A stretch of DNA of 7,935 bases from UBA1049 sp964525815 (GTDB taxonomy: Bacteria; Bacillota; Clostridia; Oscillospirales; CAG-382). Positions 6,650-7,935 of the stretch are shown here, in pieces. A model generated the notes under the pieces. That model was given only the letters and a program-made list of their open reading frames with translations. It was not told the DNA's origin and searched no databases. The first letter of the stretch is position 1, and each line of letters starts with the position of its first letter. The DNA is taken from contig CAZGJQ010000093.1 in the NCBI GenBank assembly GCA_964525815.1, positions 1 to 7,935 on the forward strand. The letters run 5' to 3'. A program made the position numbers and the translations under genes.

Positions 6650-7555
6650 TCAAGCGTTTTTGTCGTCCCTGAGGCTTGTCCAGAGGTTTCCGTAAGCGGT
6701 TGCCGCCAGGCAAAGCATTACCTCTCCGGTAACCTCTCTGTCTATATAGGTGTCCGTCTTATACCTTTTATAGCCGCTCAGAGCATCACCGCTCGTAACC
6801 AAAAAATCCCTGTTTATGGCGGAGGTAAGAGCGGTAGAAACCTCTCCGTTAAGCGGAAGAGCTGCGGATATAAGCGCATTTAGGGTTAAAGCGGTAGTAA
6901 ACGCACTCTTTTTGCTCTCAATATCAGACAAGGTGTTATCCTCATTTATTGCATTACCAAGATACACAAGCACTCCGTCATGACAATCATCCGTGATATA
7001 TCTTCTTGACAAGGATATAATTTGCAACGCATATGCGCTGCTCTCCGCATCCGATATATTATAATCGGTTGAATATGGGAACCCTCCGTCATTATTCTGC
7101 ATGCTCTCAAGATACTCTGCTGCTGCTCTGTAATCAAATTCGGCATCCGCCGCCGTCAACGCAAAAAAGCACAGAGCCAGCTCCTTAACGGTAAGCTGAT
7201 CGAAGCTGCTCTCCGCTGCCGTTTTGATTTCTTCAATATATTGCTCCGGAGAGCTCTTCTTTATATCTACACCCTGTCGGGCAAGAAGAGACACGGTAAT
7301 AAGATAACCGCATTTTTCCTCCAGCGTTTCGGGCTGCTCCAGAGCGTTTTCGTATTTATAATCGCTCAGCGTTCTTTTTGATAAAAAAACTGCGGCAGCG
7401 TCCTGCCAGCACACAATCTGCCGAGCCGTATAAAACTCGTCAAACTTAGCCGTAGGATCAAAGAGCTCTCCGTTTTCATCGTTTTTCCCTTCACAAGCAG
7501 CAAAAAACGGTATCAAAAAAAATATTATGGCGATAAAAAATGCTGTCCTTTTCAT
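6650..7555 (-). CDS. Predicted lipoprotein with prenyltransferase/squalene-cyclase-like alpha/alpha-toroid repeats
   Basis: A 301-residue secreted lipoprotein of unknown function. Residues 1-20 form a lipoprotein signal (MKR, then a hydrophobic core) ending at the lipobox FAAC with Cys21, followed by a polar linker (EGKNDENGE), so the mature protein should be anchored on the outer face of the membrane. The body is helical. At 147-182 is a clear toroid repeat, QNNDGGFPYSTD followed by AESSAYALQIISL, the pattern of the terpenoid cyclase/prenyltransferase fold. Weaker echoes occur at 218-231 (AFTTALTLNALISA) and 272-288. No DxDD cyclase acid motif is visible, so enzymatic terpene cyclisation is unlikely; such toroids also serve as binding domains in surface proteins. 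The ATG at 7555 has AAGGAGT upstream at a rather long distance (about 13 bases). The amidase gene follows on the same strand. Function is inferred only from architecture. Confidence 0.85.
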   Translation of the reverse strand: MKRTAFFIAIIFFLIPFFAACEGKNDENGELFDPTAKFDEFYTARQIVCWQDAAAVFLSKRTLSDYKYENALEQPETLEEKCGYLITVSLLARQGVDIKKSSPEQYIEEIKTAAESSFDQLTVKELALCFFALTAADAEFDYRAAAEYLESMQNNDGGFPYSTDYNISDAESSAYALQIISLSRRYITDDCHDGVLVYLGNAINEDNTLSDIESKKSAFTTALTLNALISAALPLNGEVSTALTSAINRDFLVTSGDALSGYKRYKTDTYIDREVTGEVMLCLAATAYGNLWTSLRDDKNA

Positions 7556-7616
7556 TTATACTATAAATACTCCTTATAAAATCTTTTACTTGTAAAAAAG
7601 CAATTACATACAGCTT

Positions 7617-7645
7617 ATTCTAATGCATATTTTTGTTAATATCAA
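7617..7645 (-). promoter_or_regulatory. Predicted sigma-A promoter of the lipoprotein gene
   Basis: On the minus strand TTGATA (7645-7640, five of six matches) is followed by a 17-base spacer and TAGAAT (7622-7617, five of six). Transcription would start near 7610, giving a leader of about 55 bases to the ATG at 7555. It stands in the 189-base divergent gap shared with the aldolase gene. Confidence 0.65.
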
Positions 7646-7686
7646 GGTTTTTTTGTAAATAGCGACGCAAAATAAGCTCTGTCTCA

Positions 7687-7715
7687 TTGACTTTTCTCTC
7701 CTCGAGTGATATATT
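7687..7715 (+). promoter_or_regulatory. Predicted sigma-A promoter of the aldolase gene
   Basis: TTGACT (7687-7692, five of six), a 17-base spacer, then TATATT (7710-7715, five of six) preceded by TGA, which gives an extended -10. Transcription would begin near 7722, leaving a leader of some 23 bases that contains AAGGAAGTGA (7731-7740) before the TTG start at 7745. It is back to back with the lipoprotein promoter. Confidence 0.7.
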
Positions 7716-7744
7716 TAGTATTAACAAAAAAAGGAAGTGATTGC

Positions 7745-7935
7745 TTGAGTATCTTACAAAAAATCGGAAACATCGGAATAATTCCTGTTATAAAAATAAC
7801 GGATATCGATACCGCATTGCCTCTGGCAAGAGCGCTCTGCGACGGCGGACTGCCCGCTGCCGAGATTACCTTCAGAACCGACTGTGCGGAGGAAGCCATC
7901 AGCAGAATTACGACCGCCTTTCCCGATATGCTGGT
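7745..7935 (+). CDS. eda: 2-dehydro-3-deoxy-6-phosphogluconate (KDPG/KHG) aldolase, C-terminus cut by window edge
   Basis: Class I aldolase that splits KDPG into pyruvate and glyceraldehyde 3-phosphate (or KHG into pyruvate and glyoxylate), used in Entner-Doudoroff and hexuronate breakdown. The first 63 residues are in the window, of about 205-215. The family signature is plain: GIIPVIKI at 11-18, PLARALCDGGLPAAEITFRT at 26-45, with Glu40 and Arg44 matching catalytic Glu45 and Arg49 of E. coli Eda. The Schiff-base lysine lies beyond the edge. The start is TTG at 7745, after the ribosome binding site AAGGAAGTGA; the TTG at 7741 is in another frame. No neighbour is visible downstream; in Clostridia this gene often sits with a KDG kinase or uronate genes, which cannot be checked here. 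Confidence 0.9.
   Translation, partial: MSILQKIGNIGIIPVIKITDIDTALPLARALCDGGLPAAEITFRTDCAEEAISRITTAFPDML

Noticed and set aside
6648..6653. Perfect TTGACA on the minus strand as a vegetative -35 for the amidase
   Set aside because: The hexamer 17 bases downstream is TTTTGT, not a -10; it also contains the lipoprotein stop codon, so the match is probably chance.
7684..7899. 71-codon minus-strand frame near the right edge
   Set aside because: It overlaps the promoter and antisense of the clear KDPG aldolase gene; no domain is recognisable.

Overview
The window suggests an endospore-forming Firmicute of the Clostridia, probably a gut Oscillospiraceae/Ruminococcaceae-like anaerobe. The grounds are a full-length spoIVA followed by a YlmC/YmxH-family gene, strong AGGAGG-type ribosome binding sites, TTG starts and a moderate GC content. 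The taxonomic placement is inference from gene content and style; no marker gene fixes it. The window is mostly ordinary chromosome. I found no rRNA, tRNA, CRISPR array, insertion sequence or phage module.

Layout. (1) Positions 2-2605, +: a SERCA-type P-type Ca2+ ATPase, open at the left edge and missing only a few N-terminal residues. It ends at a symmetrical hairpin (2614-2643) that separates it from the convergent operon. (2) 4438-2683, -: the two-gene sporulation unit spoIVA then ymxH, with the ymxH ribosome binding site overlapping the spoIVA stop codon. (3) 4591-5655, +: ATP-dependent 6-phosphofructokinase (pfkA), divergent from spoIVA, with a TTG start and a clear extended -10 promoter. 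(4) 5725 to about 5935, +: an AT-rich, truncated nucleotidyltransferase remnant whose reading frame runs on through a terminator and antisense to the next gene. (5) 7555-6650 and 6562-5993, both -: a lipoprotein with a prenyltransferase-like alpha/alpha-toroid repeat, then a leaderless Amidase_3 cell-wall amidase. The amidase ends at a strong terminator (5945-5981). (6) 7745 to the right edge, +: the N-terminal third of a KDPG/KHG aldolase, divergent from the lipoprotein gene, with its own promoter and a TTG start.

How the genes relate. SpoIVA polymerises on the forespore surface to form the base of the spore coat, and YmxH/YlmC is a PRC-barrel protein usually seen in sporulating Firmicutes, so these two plausibly share mother-cell timing. 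The phosphofructokinase and the aldolase are central carbon metabolism genes with vegetative-type promoters. The lipoprotein and amidase lie in tandem and both could act at the envelope, but nothing in the sequence proves that they work together. The points most worth following are the truncated nucleotidyltransferase, the lipoprotein/amidase pair with an inverted repeat over the amidase -10, and the apparently complete two-site calcium coordination set in the ATPase. I did not find convincing evidence of a new biological system.
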